From the NCBI GenBank assembly GCA_020638555.1, contig JACKII010000008.1, positions 1 to 64,000 of the forward strand: a stretch of DNA of 64,000 nt. The letters run 5' to 3'. Every line of letters begins with the position of its first letter. Positions within the stretch are counted from its first letter, which is position 1. The stretch is from Alphaproteobacteria bacterium. GTDB taxonomy: Bacteria > Pseudomonadota > Alphaproteobacteria > Bin95. The position numbers and the translations under genes are program-made. Shown here one piece after another: positions 25,715-35,100 of the stretch. The notes below the pieces were generated by a model. That model had not been told where the DNA came from. It saw nothing but the letters and a program-made list of their open reading frames with translations, and made no database searches.

Positions 25715-27742
25715 TCAGTTAGTGGGGCCGCGATCCGCGTCGATCGGTGTCGAGGCACCGGTCGGCGCGGAAAGCGAGCCGTCAGCGACAATCGGCAGGC
25801 CCGCCATCGCCAATCCGTCGCGCAGCTGCGCCCAGCGCGTTTGGTTGCGGATCGGGAAGCAGTGCAACAGCCAATCGGCGACCGCTTCCGACGTCGGGGC
25901 AACATTGGCATGCCAATTCCCCGCGGTCTGGTGAACATATTCGGCCGCAATAGCCGCCGCCGGCGCAGTCTCGCCCAGCAGCGCAAGCGCTGCCGCGCGC
26001 CATGCCGGCAGGTTCTGGATCGCGTCGTCCGCCGCCGTGGTGGCGGCAACGCAGTCCGCATACGCGCCGCACATGAAGTAGGCGGTTGCCAGATAGCCCA
26101 GATGCACTGGCGACGCCGCCGGGTTTTCCAGGAAGCGTCGGATCAACCGCATCGCTTCGGACTCTCGCCCGACGAAGGCAAGGCCAAGCGCCGACGATAC
26201 CTGCGTCCAGGGATCGTTGCCGTTCAGGCTGAGTGCTGCCTCATAGCCTATCTCCGCCCGGTCAAACGCGGCTGACATCGCCAGACTCCACGCCCGGCAC
26301 AGTTGCGCCCTCGAATCCAGGGGATCGAACTGCACGGCACGGTCCGACCGTTCCAGCGCGAGCGCCGTGGTATAGGGCGTTCGGCGCAACCCCGGAAAAA
26401 CCAGATGGCGCGAGTTTTCCAACTGTGCCAGCGAGCTTTGGGCCCGGCCGTACATCGGTGAACCGGGCGAAATCGTTTCAAACAACTGTTCGGCACGCTG
26501 CCAGTTCGCCCCGTTGTAAGTGAAAAACAATTCCTCCCCGCGCAGCCAACGATCATAAGAATCCAGATCTAAATCTTCTTTCTGTCGGGCGCGAAATATA
26601 CGATCTGAAATAATATTCAAATTCAGTGCAATAGCAATTTTGCGAACAATTCTCTGTTGAATATTAGACCAATTCGTTGTTTTGCAAGATATCGATTCCC
26701 CCCAGATCAATTCCGAACTGAAACCCTCAACCAAGTTGAACGCAATGAAAGCATCGTCCTGATCGACCGTGATCGACATGTCGAGCGTGTAGGCGGTCGG
26801 GGGCGCCTCCGATGGTTCCTGCGGGCCGGTGACGATGCGCCATTCGCGAAATTTTGAGAGGCCGGCCAGGAATTCTTGGCGCAAGCCGTTGGAGATCCGG
26901 TTTTCCCGGGCTGGCAGGCCCGGTTCAGCCTGATTGGAACAGAAAATCGTCAGCGCTATTCCCTCAGCCTCTGCCGACCGGTTCGCCGCCACCGGTTCCG
27001 CCGGCAATGCCAACAACGCATCCGGACCGCTCGGTTGGGTTTTGATTTTGATATACAGTTCCTGGGTCCGTGCCGAGGGCTCTTCATCGTACGCCTCGTC
27101 AAGCGCAGACCAGAGTTCCGAATAGGCCCGCATTGCGCCGGCACGATTGCCGAGTTTGGCGTAATTTCGCATGACCATGCGGCACGCGGATTCATTGGTC
27201 GGATCGATGTTCAAGATGACACGAGCCAACCGCAGGCACATGCGTGGGTCACTCGCTGTTTCCGGCTGTTCTAGTGCCCGCGTCAGTCGCTCCAACAACT
27301 GGTTTTGGAGGTCCTGTCTGCGAACATATATCCAATCCGATAGAATATCCTCAAATCCAAACGCGATTTCGTCAATGAAGTACCTTCGGGTCAACAGCGG
27401 TGAGGCGTCATTGGCACGCAATTGGTCGAGATCGAACAACTCATTGACATCGATGCGGCAAACGAACGGATCAAGGGCAAGATGCGTACGGCTTGTAACC
27501 AGCGGCATCAGCCCGACAGAGCCGAATTGGGCGCGCAATGCCCAAACCTCCCGCCGCAAGCTGCCTTGCGCATGCGATGGCGACGCCTCCGGCCAAAGCA
27601 GGCCGGAGATGCGCTCCCGTGTTGCACGCCAATCGGGGGAAAGGGCCAGAACAATCAATAGCGCTCGCGACTTGCGCGACGGCAAATCGACAATCTGTTT
27701 CGTTGTTTCTAACCGTGCCGAAAACCCACCGATAAGACTCAT
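25715..27742 (-). CDS. BTAD/SARP-type transcriptional regulator with TPR C-terminus
   Basis: 675 residues. The N-terminus MSLIGGFSARLE begins an OmpR-like winged helix (LPSRKSRALLIVLALSP, RERISGLLWPEA), followed by a bacterial transcriptional activation domain to about residue 250 (CRMVMRNYAKLGNRAGAMRA). The middle part resembles the TolB/CadC-like region found in such regulators, and the C-terminal 350 residues are TPR-like. The frame is open far upstream through the IS66 element, so the ATG at 27742 was chosen because the family starts just there. It is convergent with the 126-residue gene. Likely the local regulator of this cluster. Confidence 0.8.
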   Translation of the reverse strand: MSLIGGFSARLETTKQIVDLPSRKSRALLIVLALSPDWRATRERISGLLWPEASPSHAQGSLRREVWALRAQFGSVGLMPLVTSRTHLALDPFVCRIDVNELFDLDQLRANDASPLLTRRYFIDEIAFGFEDILSDWIYVRRQDLQNQLLERLTRALEQPETASDPRMCLRLARVILNIDPTNESACRMVMRNYAKLGNRAGAMRAYSELWSALDEAYDEEPSARTQELYIKIKTQPSGPDALLALPAEPVAANRSAEAEGIALTIFCSNQAEPGLPARENRISNGLRQEFLAGLSKFREWRIVTGPQEPSEAPPTAYTLDMSITVDQDDAFIAFNLVEGFSSELIWGESISCKTTNWSNIQQRIVRKIAIALNLNIISDRIFRARQKEDLDLDSYDRWLRGEELFFTYNGANWQRAEQLFETISPGSPMYGRAQSSLAQLENSRHLVFPGLRRTPYTTALALERSDRAVQFDPLDSRAQLCRAWSLAMSAAFDRAEIGYEAALSLNGNDPWTQVSSALGLAFVGRESEAMRLIRRFLENPAASPVHLGYLATAYFMCGAYADCVAATTAADDAIQNLPAWRAAALALLGETAPAAAIAAEYVHQTAGNWHANVAPTSEAVADWLLHCFPIRNQTRWAQLRDGLAMAGLPIVADGSLSAPTGASTPIDADRGPTN

Positions 27743-27950
27743 TCTTACGCTCGCGGCGACATTGCCATCACCCTGCAAGACAGCCTCCCACCATTTACTG
27801 GACGCTATCCCCAACCCAGAAAACACCATACACATTTCGTCATGCCGATGGCTCGGAAATTTTGATTTCGGCCCCACAACTCGATGGAATACTGGATTCT
27901 GTCTTGTCCGATTGTGCCTTGTCCGGTCATGCCGATGTGCGGAACCATTG

Positions 27951-27958
27951 GGTCGGCT
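27951..27958 (+). repeat. IS66 target-site duplication, left copy
   Basis: GGTCGGCT directly left of the IS66 terminal repeat, repeated exactly at 30475-30482. Eight bases is the normal duplication length for IS66. Confidence 0.95.
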
Positions 27959-28034
27959 GTAAGCGATGCGCACGCCCCACGTTGCTGATTGTGTGATTGA
28001 GCGGTTGAACGATCCTGATGAGAAGGATCGTGAG

Positions 28035-28454
28035 ATGAAACGTTTCGACCAAAACGACATCGGTTTGTTAGACGACGTTCGCGACCGTGTTTCGCGAATG
28101 GAGGTTCTGGAGGGACCGACGGGCCGTCGGTCTTGGCCGGACGATGTGAAGGCACGGATCGTGGCCGAGAGTTTCGAGTCTGGAGCGCGGGTGTGCGATG
28201 TGGCGCGGCGCCATGGGCTGGCGCCCCAGCATCTCTCCACCTGGCGGGGCCTGGCGCGCAAGGGAAAGCTCGACGTCGCCATTGGGCCAGAGGATATGCC
28301 GGCTTTCTCGGCACTCGAGATTTTGGACGACGAGGCTTCGGCATGTTCGACGCCGATCGAGATCGAGGCCGACGGCATCACGATCCGTCTCGGCGCCGAC
28401 ACGCCGGCCGATCGGATCGCCGAGATCGCCGCCGCCTTGCGCCTCGCCCGGTGA
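28035..28454 (+). CDS. tnpA: IS66 TnpA (OrfA-type accessory protein)
   Basis: 139 residues with the IS66 OrfA helix-turn-helix (RRSWPDDVKARIVAESFESG, VCDVARRHGLAPQHLSTWRG) and the C-terminal ADRIAEIAAALR segment. The ATG at 28035 has AGAAGG eight bases upstream; the frame is also open from 27966. It overlaps tnpB by GTGA. TnpA and TnpB are both needed for IS66 transposition, but their exact roles are not known. Confidence 0.9.
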   Translation: MKRFDQNDIGLLDDVRDRVSRMEVLEGPTGRRSWPDDVKARIVAESFESGARVCDVARRHGLAPQHLSTWRGLARKGKLDVAIGPEDMPAFSALEILDDEASACSTPIEIEADGITIRLGADTPADRIAEIAAALRLAR

Positions 28455-28804
28455 TCGTTCCCTTCCAGGCGGTCAAGATCGTGATCGCAACCAAGCCCGT
28501 GGACTTCCGCAAGGGCCATGACGGGCTTGCCGCCTATGTCGAGAAGGAACTCGGGCTGAAGGCGCATTCCGGGATCGTCGTGGTCTTTCGTGCCAAGCGC
28601 GCCGACCGGATCAAGGTCCTGGTCTGGGATGGAAACGGGCTCGTGCTGACCTACAAGCGGCTGGAGGCGGGGAAGTTCGCCTGGCCGGCGATCAAGGACG
28701 GTGTGATGCGGCTTTCGAAGGCGCAGTTCGAGGCCCTGTTCGAAGGGCTCGACTGGCGCCGGGTGCATGGCCGGCGGGTGCGCCCGCCGGTTGCGACGGA
28801 GTGA
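28451..28804 (+). CDS. tnpB: IS66 TnpB (OrfB-type accessory protein)
   Basis: 117 residues starting at a GTG that overlaps the tnpA stop (GTGA). It shows the IS66 Orf2 signature IVIATKPVDFRKGHDGLAAY and VFRAKRADRIKVLVWDGNG. Length is normal, with no frameshift. Confidence 0.92.
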   Translation: MIVPFQAVKIVIATKPVDFRKGHDGLAAYVEKELGLKAHSGIVVVFRAKRADRIKVLVWDGNGLVLTYKRLEAGKFAWPAIKDGVMRLSKAQFEALFEGLDWRRVHGRRVRPPVATE

Positions 28805-28859
28805 TTCAGGCGGCATCTCAAAGGCCGTCGGCCGGCGATCTGGCAGTATAATCCATGGC

Positions 28860-30446
28860 ATGTCAGCTGCCCCAAGCGATCTCGATTTGAGCGTCCTGCC
28901 GCCGGAATACCGGGCGGCTTTTGAAACGCTGCAGACACAGATTGCCGCCCTGAGCTCGGACAATTCCGCCCTGGCGGTATCGAACCGGCGTCTTGAAGCG
29001 CTGATCAAGGAATTGCGTCATGCGCTGCACGGCCGGAAATCGGAGAAGCTGACAGTAGACGAGCGTCAGCTTGCGTTCGAAGATCTGGAGACTGCGGTGG
29101 CAGAGGTCGAAACCGCGTCGGCAGCAGCCCACGCGACGCCTTCAGCGTCGCGCCCAAGACCGGCGGCTGTCAACCGCAACATCGGTAACCTGCCAGAGCA
29201 TCTGCCTCGGATCGAGGAGATCATCGAGCCGGAGAGCCTCGAATGCCCCTGCGGTTGCGGGGCCATGCACCGGATCGGCGAAGACCGCACGGAGCGGCTC
29301 GACATTGTGCCGGCCCAGTTGCGCGTGATCGTGACCATCCGGCCGAAATACGCCTGCCGGATCTGCACCGACGGCGTGAGACAGGCGCCGGCGCGACCCT
29401 GGCTGATCGAAGGCGCGTTGCCCACGGAGGGCGCGATCGCCCACGTGCTGGTCTCGAAATATGCCGACCACTGTCCGCTTTATCGCCAATCCCAAATCCT
29501 GGCGCGTTCGGGCATTCAAATCGACCGCTCAACGCTGGCAGGATGGGTCGGCAAGGCAGCCTTCCACCTCGGCCCTGTCGTCGATCGTCTGGCCGAGCAC
29601 CTGAAACGGTCGACCAAACTCTTTATGGACGAGACCACGGCGCCGGTCTTGGACCCAGGCAAGGGCAGAACCAAGACCGGATATTTTTGGACGCTGGCCC
29701 GCGACGATCGCCGCTGGGGCGGCCCGGACCCACCGGGCGTCGTCTACTTCTACGCACCCGGCCGCGGCGGCGGACATGCCGAGACCTTCCTGGACGGCTT
29801 CGACGGCATTCTCCAGATCGACGGCTATGCCGGCTACAACCGGCTCACTCGACTGTCGCGCAAGGGCGGCACTCCGCTCACTGTCGCCCACTGCTGGGCG
29901 CATGCGCGGCGCAAGCTCCGCGAGGTCTTCGAACGCGACGGCTCGGCCATCGCCCGCGAAGGGCTCGAGCGCATCGCCGGGTTCTACGAGATCGAAGACG
30001 AGATCCGCGGCACCGATGCCGGCCACCGCCTGGCCGTCCGTCAAGCACGAACGGCGCACCTGGTCGCCAACTTCCGGGAATGGCTGAACGCTGCCCGCGC
30101 GCGGGTGTCTGCAAAATCGCGCCTGGGTGAAAAGCTCGGCTACATCCACCGCCATTGGGACGGGCTGCAGACCTTCCTGACCGACGGCCGCGTCGAGATC
30201 GACTCCAATGCCGTCGAGAACCTTGTGCGCCCGATTGCCCTCAACAGAAAGAACGCACTCTTCGCCGGCCACGACGAGGGCGCCAAGGCCTGGGGCCGGA
30301 TTGCCTCCCTGATCGAAACGGCAAAGATCAACGGTGTCGAACCGTTCGCCTATCTGAAAGGGACACTCGAAGCCATCGCGGGCGGCCACCCCAACGACCG
30401 CCTCGACGAGCTCTTGCCCTGGAATTGGACACCTACGTCAAGCTGA
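28860..30446 (+). CDS. tnpC: IS66 transposase TnpC
   Basis: 528 residues. The N-terminal leucine-zipper-like part (AAFETLQTQIAALSSDNSAL) is followed by the zinc-binding CPCGCGAM segment, the DDE catalytic domain (LFMDETTAPVL; QIDGYAGYNRL; the Glu in DSNAVENLVRPIALNRKN) and the IS66 C-terminal domain (WGRIASLIETAKINGVEPFA). All catalytic regions are present. The ATG at 28860 lies 55 bp after tnpB. Confidence 0.95.
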   Translation: MSAAPSDLDLSVLPPEYRAAFETLQTQIAALSSDNSALAVSNRRLEALIKELRHALHGRKSEKLTVDERQLAFEDLETAVAEVETASAAAHATPSASRPRPAAVNRNIGNLPEHLPRIEEIIEPESLECPCGCGAMHRIGEDRTERLDIVPAQLRVIVTIRPKYACRICTDGVRQAPARPWLIEGALPTEGAIAHVLVSKYADHCPLYRQSQILARSGIQIDRSTLAGWVGKAAFHLGPVVDRLAEHLKRSTKLFMDETTAPVLDPGKGRTKTGYFWTLARDDRRWGGPDPPGVVYFYAPGRGGGHAETFLDGFDGILQIDGYAGYNRLTRLSRKGGTPLTVAHCWAHARRKLREVFERDGSAIAREGLERIAGFYEIEDEIRGTDAGHRLAVRQARTAHLVANFREWLNAARARVSAKSRLGEKLGYIHRHWDGLQTFLTDGRVEIDSNAVENLVRPIALNRKNALFAGHDEGAKAWGRIASLIETAKINGVEPFAYLKGTLEAIAGGHPNDRLDELLPWNWTPTSS

Positions 30447-30474
30447 TTGCTACGTGGGCGCACGCATCGCTTAC

Positions 30475-30482
30475 GGTCGGCT
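30475..30482 (+). repeat. IS66 target-site duplication, right copy
   Basis: GGTCGGCT, identical to 27951-27958, immediately right of the element. Confidence 0.95.
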
Positions 30483-30663
30483 CAGTTCCGTGATCGAAGC
30501 TCGCGATCGCTGTATTGCCGCTCGGAGAGCGTGCGTCGTCGCGGCGCTTCCATGGAGGACCTGGCCCATCACTCGTCCTTCATGTGCGGGCACAACAACA
30601 GACCATCACACTCCGGGACTAAATATCTAGGTCACCGCAATCCGTCTCCAGGCACAACGACAA

Positions 30664-31797
30664 TCAATAGAGCGGCACATTGTGCCCGACGATTGCGTCG
30701 AAATGTGCGGATTGTTGGACGTTACGCAATCGCGCCGAAACATGCTGATAGGATGGAGACTGCAACTTGGGACAGATCGCCTTTGCAACAACGAATGGTG
30801 AATCGGCAACGCTCAGATCGAACAATGCCGGTTCCAGACCGTCTTGGGCGAGCCGAGACGCCAGGGCCCGAACTTGGTCGCCGGCCGCCCTCGTGCTCGC
30901 CGGCTCGCCATCCCCGCGCCGGGCGGCCGCATCCGAAATCGGCAACATCGCGCGGGTGATGAGCCGAGCCCGCCGGAGTTGGCGCCGATCACCGTCTGAC
31001 AGTCCCTGTTCGCCACTGTGTTCACGCTTCAGCGCTGCCAGTCTTAGGCCGACTTCCATCTGACACATTTCGCGGAAGGCAGCGCACGCCGCAGAGAACG
31101 CGTCAGGTCGCGCCGCGATTCCAGACGCAAAGCGCAAACCATTGGGCGCAAAAGACACTGCTGCGACTGTCGCGACACCGAAATCCTCCGAAAGCAGCAA
31201 CAACAGATCTTCTCGCGCCTCGCCATCGGCCCGAAGCCTGTTGCGGAAGTCGCGGAACCGAGCACGACTCGGACCCTGCAGTTGCAAGACATCTGCGGGC
31301 CGCCCACCGCGCCACCAAAGCATGGCGGCATCCCTCTCAATGAGTTCCAATAGCGCGGAGAAGCTGGCGTCTTCCAGATCAATGTGCGCGGCGCAACCAT
31401 TGGAATCCCCAAAATCTACTGTTCGTCCGTCTGTATCTGCAGCGACAGCACAGCCGCCCAGCACTAGCGGAGGCCGTGAATGCCGGCTCGCCAGGGCACG
31501 AGCGATCGCCTCAGCCAACTCTCCATTCAAGCGGGTCAGCGCTCCTGAGAAGGTTTCGCCCGTTCCTGTGAGGCTTATCTTGCGTCCGTCGACCGTGGCG
31601 ACGCCGCCAATAAAATGCAGTCCCGGGGCTTCTGGCGGCACGATCGCGATTAACAGGTCCAAGCGGGCACTGTGTCGGACAAGCGCATCGACTGTCGACG
31701 ACACCATATCGGTGTGATGTTCGTCTTTAGCGCAATCCTCAAGGACAGTTTTTAGCTGCTGCCTGATCTCGTCGGCCTCCAAGATGAACTTGAACAT
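30664..31797 (-). CDS. YcaO-domain protein (candidate cyclodehydratase or thioamidating enzyme)
   Basis: 377 residues. YcaO ATP-site features are seen: LTGTGETFSGALTRLNGELA then EAIAR (the G-x-G-x-T...E-x-x-E-x-x-x-R pattern), DSNGCAAHIDLEDASFSALL, and ELIERDAAMLWWRGG, the conserved E-x-x-E-R-D motif. YcaO enzymes use ATP to activate peptide backbones, forming azolines, thioamides or amidines. There is no adjacent E1/ThiF-like leader-binding partner, TfuA or dehydrogenase, and the C-terminus (HNVPLY) lacks the PxPxP tail of azoline-forming members. A GAAGGG site precedes the ATG. The IS66 copy separates it from the regulator on the same strand. Confidence 0.8.
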   Translation of the reverse strand: MFKFILEADEIRQQLKTVLEDCAKDEHHTDMVSSTVDALVRHSARLDLLIAIVPPEAPGLHFIGGVATVDGRKISLTGTGETFSGALTRLNGELAEAIARALASRHSRPPLVLGGCAVAADTDGRTVDFGDSNGCAAHIDLEDASFSALLELIERDAAMLWWRGGRPADVLQLQGPSRARFRDFRNRLRADGEAREDLLLLLSEDFGVATVAAVSFAPNGLRFASGIAARPDAFSAACAAFREMCQMEVGLRLAALKREHSGEQGLSDGDRRQLRRARLITRAMLPISDAAARRGDGEPASTRAAGDQVRALASRLAQDGLEPALFDLSVADSPFVVAKAICPKLQSPSYQHVSARLRNVQQSAHFDAIVGHNVPLY

Positions 31798-31857
31798 TAG
31801 CGCTTGCCCTTCGCGCTTGTATTGGTTGTCGCCTCATCCACCTATTCTTGGATGCTG

Positions 31858-32103
31858 TTACTGGAGTTGAGGCGCCCCATCCGAGAACTCCAGGTGATTG
31901 GTTAGAATATAGCCGACACTTGGTCCATCCGCATAATGGTGCGGCGCGCCCTTGGCGCCAGCCCGCTCAGCTCGGCGACGATGGCGGCCAAGGCGGCGTG
32001 CGATCTCCGCTTTCGGCAATCCCATCTCCATCAGACCGCGCAGGCGGCAGCCTTCCTCAAGGCTGAGGTGATTGTATCTCGTTCCCATGGCGCTCCCGGA
32101 CAT
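31858..32103 (-). pseudogene. IS30-family transposase N-terminal fragment
   Basis: The minus strand encodes MGTRYNHLSLEEGCRLRGLM then EMGLPKAEIARRLGRHR, the helix-turn-helix start of IS30-type transposases (Y-x-x-L-S-x-x-E-R-x-x-I...I-A-x-x-L-x-R). After about 45 residues similarity fades, and there is no DDE domain. It fills the gap between the YcaO gene and the Zorya operon; I see nothing else in 31798-32145. Confidence 0.75.
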
Positions 32104-32145
32104 AGCCGGTGTCGCACCATGGCCCCCTGCCGCCCGGCTATTGCC

Positions 32146-35100
32146 CTACGCGTAGCGGAAGCCACCGTTGGGACTGGGCTCCGGCAGCGGCGATCCATCT
32201 CGCTCGAATGTATTGAGAATGGCGCTTTCGACCGGATCACCGGTTGCGGAGGAGCCCGCTTCCTCCTCCAGCATCTTCTGCAACTGTTCTGCATCGTCGC
32301 CGGTATCGCCCATCGGCCAGAGCGCCGACGAGGCCAGCTTCCGCTTGCGGGTCATCAGGCTATGCAGCAGGCAGTCGAAGGAATGCTCCCGGAATTCTCC
32401 ATGGATGGCCATCGGGATGTGGATTGTCACCGGATGTATCTGGCCAATGCGATGGACACGGTCATTGCACTGCTCCTCCACGGCCGGGTTCCACCAACGC
32501 GAGAGATGGACGACATGGGTGGCGGCCGTCAGCGTCAGCCCCGTGCCCGCAGCCTTCGGTCCCAATACCAGGACATCGAAGCCCTGATCGTGCTCCAGAT
32601 GCTGCTGGAAGCGGTTGACGATGTCCTGGCGCTTGTGGATCGGTGTGGAGCCGTTGATCAGATCGACATGCCGCAAGCCATAGCGGGCTTTCAGCAGTTC
32701 GATGAACCGGTATTGCATCTGAATGTGCTCGATAAAGACGAGCACGCGCTCGTCGCGGACACGGATGGCGTCCAGGATCTCGAAGCAGGCCGTGAGCCGG
32801 CCGGACAGACTGATGAACGCCTCGGGCTCGTCGTTGGCGGTCACGGCCGGATGCACAGAGACGGAGCGGATGTGATGCAGCATTTTCAGCGCCGCTCCCC
32901 TGGTCCCCGACGCCAACTTCTCCCGCGCCATTTCGTAGGCTGCCGCCTGCCGGTCCGGCATGAGGCGCGGATACAGCACGCGGTCCTTGGCGGGCAGGTC
33001 CCGGGCGACGTCTTCCTTGAGCCGACGCATGGCCATGGGCGGCAGCGCCTCGTTTGGCTCGAAGACGACCCGGTAAAGCGATTGCAGGTCCTCTTCATTG
33101 GGCGTGTTGAAGCGCTGGCGAAATTCGGACAGCGGAAGAATCCGTCCGGGCTCCAGTTGCTCCAGGATCGCCCAGAGGTCGGTGGTTGAGTTCTCGATCG
33201 GGGTTCCGGTCAGGCCGATCCGAAAGTCCGCATGCATCGCCATCCCCGCGAGCGCCCTGAGGGAGCCGGGGTTCTTGAGGGCCTGGATTTCGTCAAAGAC
33301 CAGCGCCGAAAACCGAATGGACCCCAGCGAGTGCTGATAGTTGGTCAGGGTGGTGTAGGTGGTCAGCACCCAATATTGGTGTCCACGGCCCTTCGCCACC
33401 GCCTCGCGCAGAAAGCCGAGGTCGAGATGCTCCTCTCCGTCCAGCGTGTCGGGGCCGTTGGCGCCCCGCCGTCGGTATGTTGCAATGCCGCTGCCATAGA
33501 GGCGCACCAGGTGGCCGAGCCCGCCCGAAGCCAGATGGCGGTCCACCTCCTGCTCCCAGTTCTCCAGCAGCGAGGTGGGGGCAACGACCAGGATCGGCCC
33601 TTTTTCCTGCGCTCCCTCGGCGGCCATTTGGGCCTTCAGCCATGCGAGGAAGGCGATGGTTTGCAGGGTCTTGCCCAGCCCTTGTTCGTCGGCGTTCAGG
33701 ACGCCGGGAAGGCCGGCCGCCCAGGCCTCGACCTGCCAGTGGAAGCTCTCGACCTGATGGTCTTTCAGCGGCGTCTCGACATTCACCGGAACGACGACGG
33801 GAACCAGCGCCTGGCGTGGCTTCACCTTTGCCTGCCACTGCACCTGCTCCAGGTTGTTCTTGGGGTCGAGGATCACGCGACCCTTCGGGGCTGGCTCTTC
33901 GGGAGGTTCCGGGGGCTCGGGCGGGTCATCCGGTCCGGTGCCGGTTTCCGCCACGAGGGTCTGGATCTGGCGGCGAATGGCGCGTTCGGTGGTGGGGGTG
34001 GCCGCGATATGCTCGCCGTCGTACTCGACGCTCTGCTCGTTTCGGCTGATCGCCTGCTGGATCTTCTCCTCGATGTGCTCCAGCTCTGCGACCGGCAGCG
34101 CTCGGATCATCTGCGCTATCGTTTCCCCGAACACCTCGGGCAGCCAGGTGGTGCCGCTGCCTTCCTCGATGACGATGGGGGAGCCCGTGTAGATCGTCTT
34201 GCCGGTAACCCGCGCGGAATACTCCTTGGTCTCGACGAAGGCCGGAACGGCGGCCTGTTCAACCAGCTCTTCCTGCTGGGCCGCGGTCAGGTTCTCCAAC
34301 AGCCCGCGCTCGCGCAGATCCTGTTCGATCGCCGCCGTGATTTTCTGGCGGGGGTTCTGGATAAAGGCCCGGCGTTCCTGTGGCGGTGCGTGCTGCATTT
34401 CCGCCATAACCCGAAGGGCGGGGGCTGCGGCCCGATCGATGACGAGATAACGCCCGCCTCCGACCCGATAGGCCGAAAGCGCGCCGCGGTCGCGCACGCG
34501 GGCCTGAAATGCCTGCAAGGGTTGGCCTGCCAGTTCCGCCATCGCAGCCACGACCGCGCCGCTGTCCTCCCCAACGTCTTCGTCTTCCAGCGTCTTGCGC
34601 GAGAACGGGATGACGTCGAAATTGGGATCGTCATCGCTGCCGGTCGGTTGGAGTGAAAAGCTGTCGGCCAGTTGGACGTGGAGTCCGCGCAGGAAGTCGG
34701 TCATCTCCAGGTGCGCACTGGCAGTGGCCGTGCCCTGGTGGAAGCCCGGCTCCAGCGCCTGACGGAACCGCGCCAGGGCTTCCCAATGGGCGTGCAGGTC
34801 GGAGCCGGGCTCGAAGCCTTCCGCCAGCCGCACCGCGTCCAGGAGCCAGCGGGGCAGCCGGCGTTCGCCGGCGGACGTCTTCAGGATCGAGCCGATGCGG
34901 CGCACCACCTGCTTTTCGCCGAGCCTCAGCCACTGGTGGCGCAATCGAAACTGCGCCTGCCCCGGAACGCCCTCGACATCGGTCTGAAAAATCAGGTCCA
35001 CCAGAGGTGGCAGGCCCAGGGTCGCGGCCGTCTGGCTGTCCAGGTCGGCGACGACATCGTGGCTCATTCGGATGCGCTGGGCGTCGATCTCAAGTCCGTC

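Larger units (their letters stand above)
27959..30474 (+). mobile_element. Complete IS66-family insertion sequence, 2516 bp
   Basis: Terminal inverted repeats start GTAAGCGATGCG at 27959 and end CGCATCGCTTAC at 30474, with about 20 of 24 positions matching. The 8-bp duplications flank it, and the three IS66 genes tnpA, tnpB and tnpC are intact and in order. The element therefore looks recent and possibly active. It lies 216 bp upstream of the BTAD regulator start and downstream of the YcaO gene, inserted in what was an intergenic region of roughly 400 bp. Confidence 0.97.

Noticed and set aside
27743..29008. Upstream extension of the BTAD regulator frame across the IS66 element
   Set aside because: It reads antisense through tnpA and tnpB, and the regulator family begins at MSLIGGF, so the extension is accidental.
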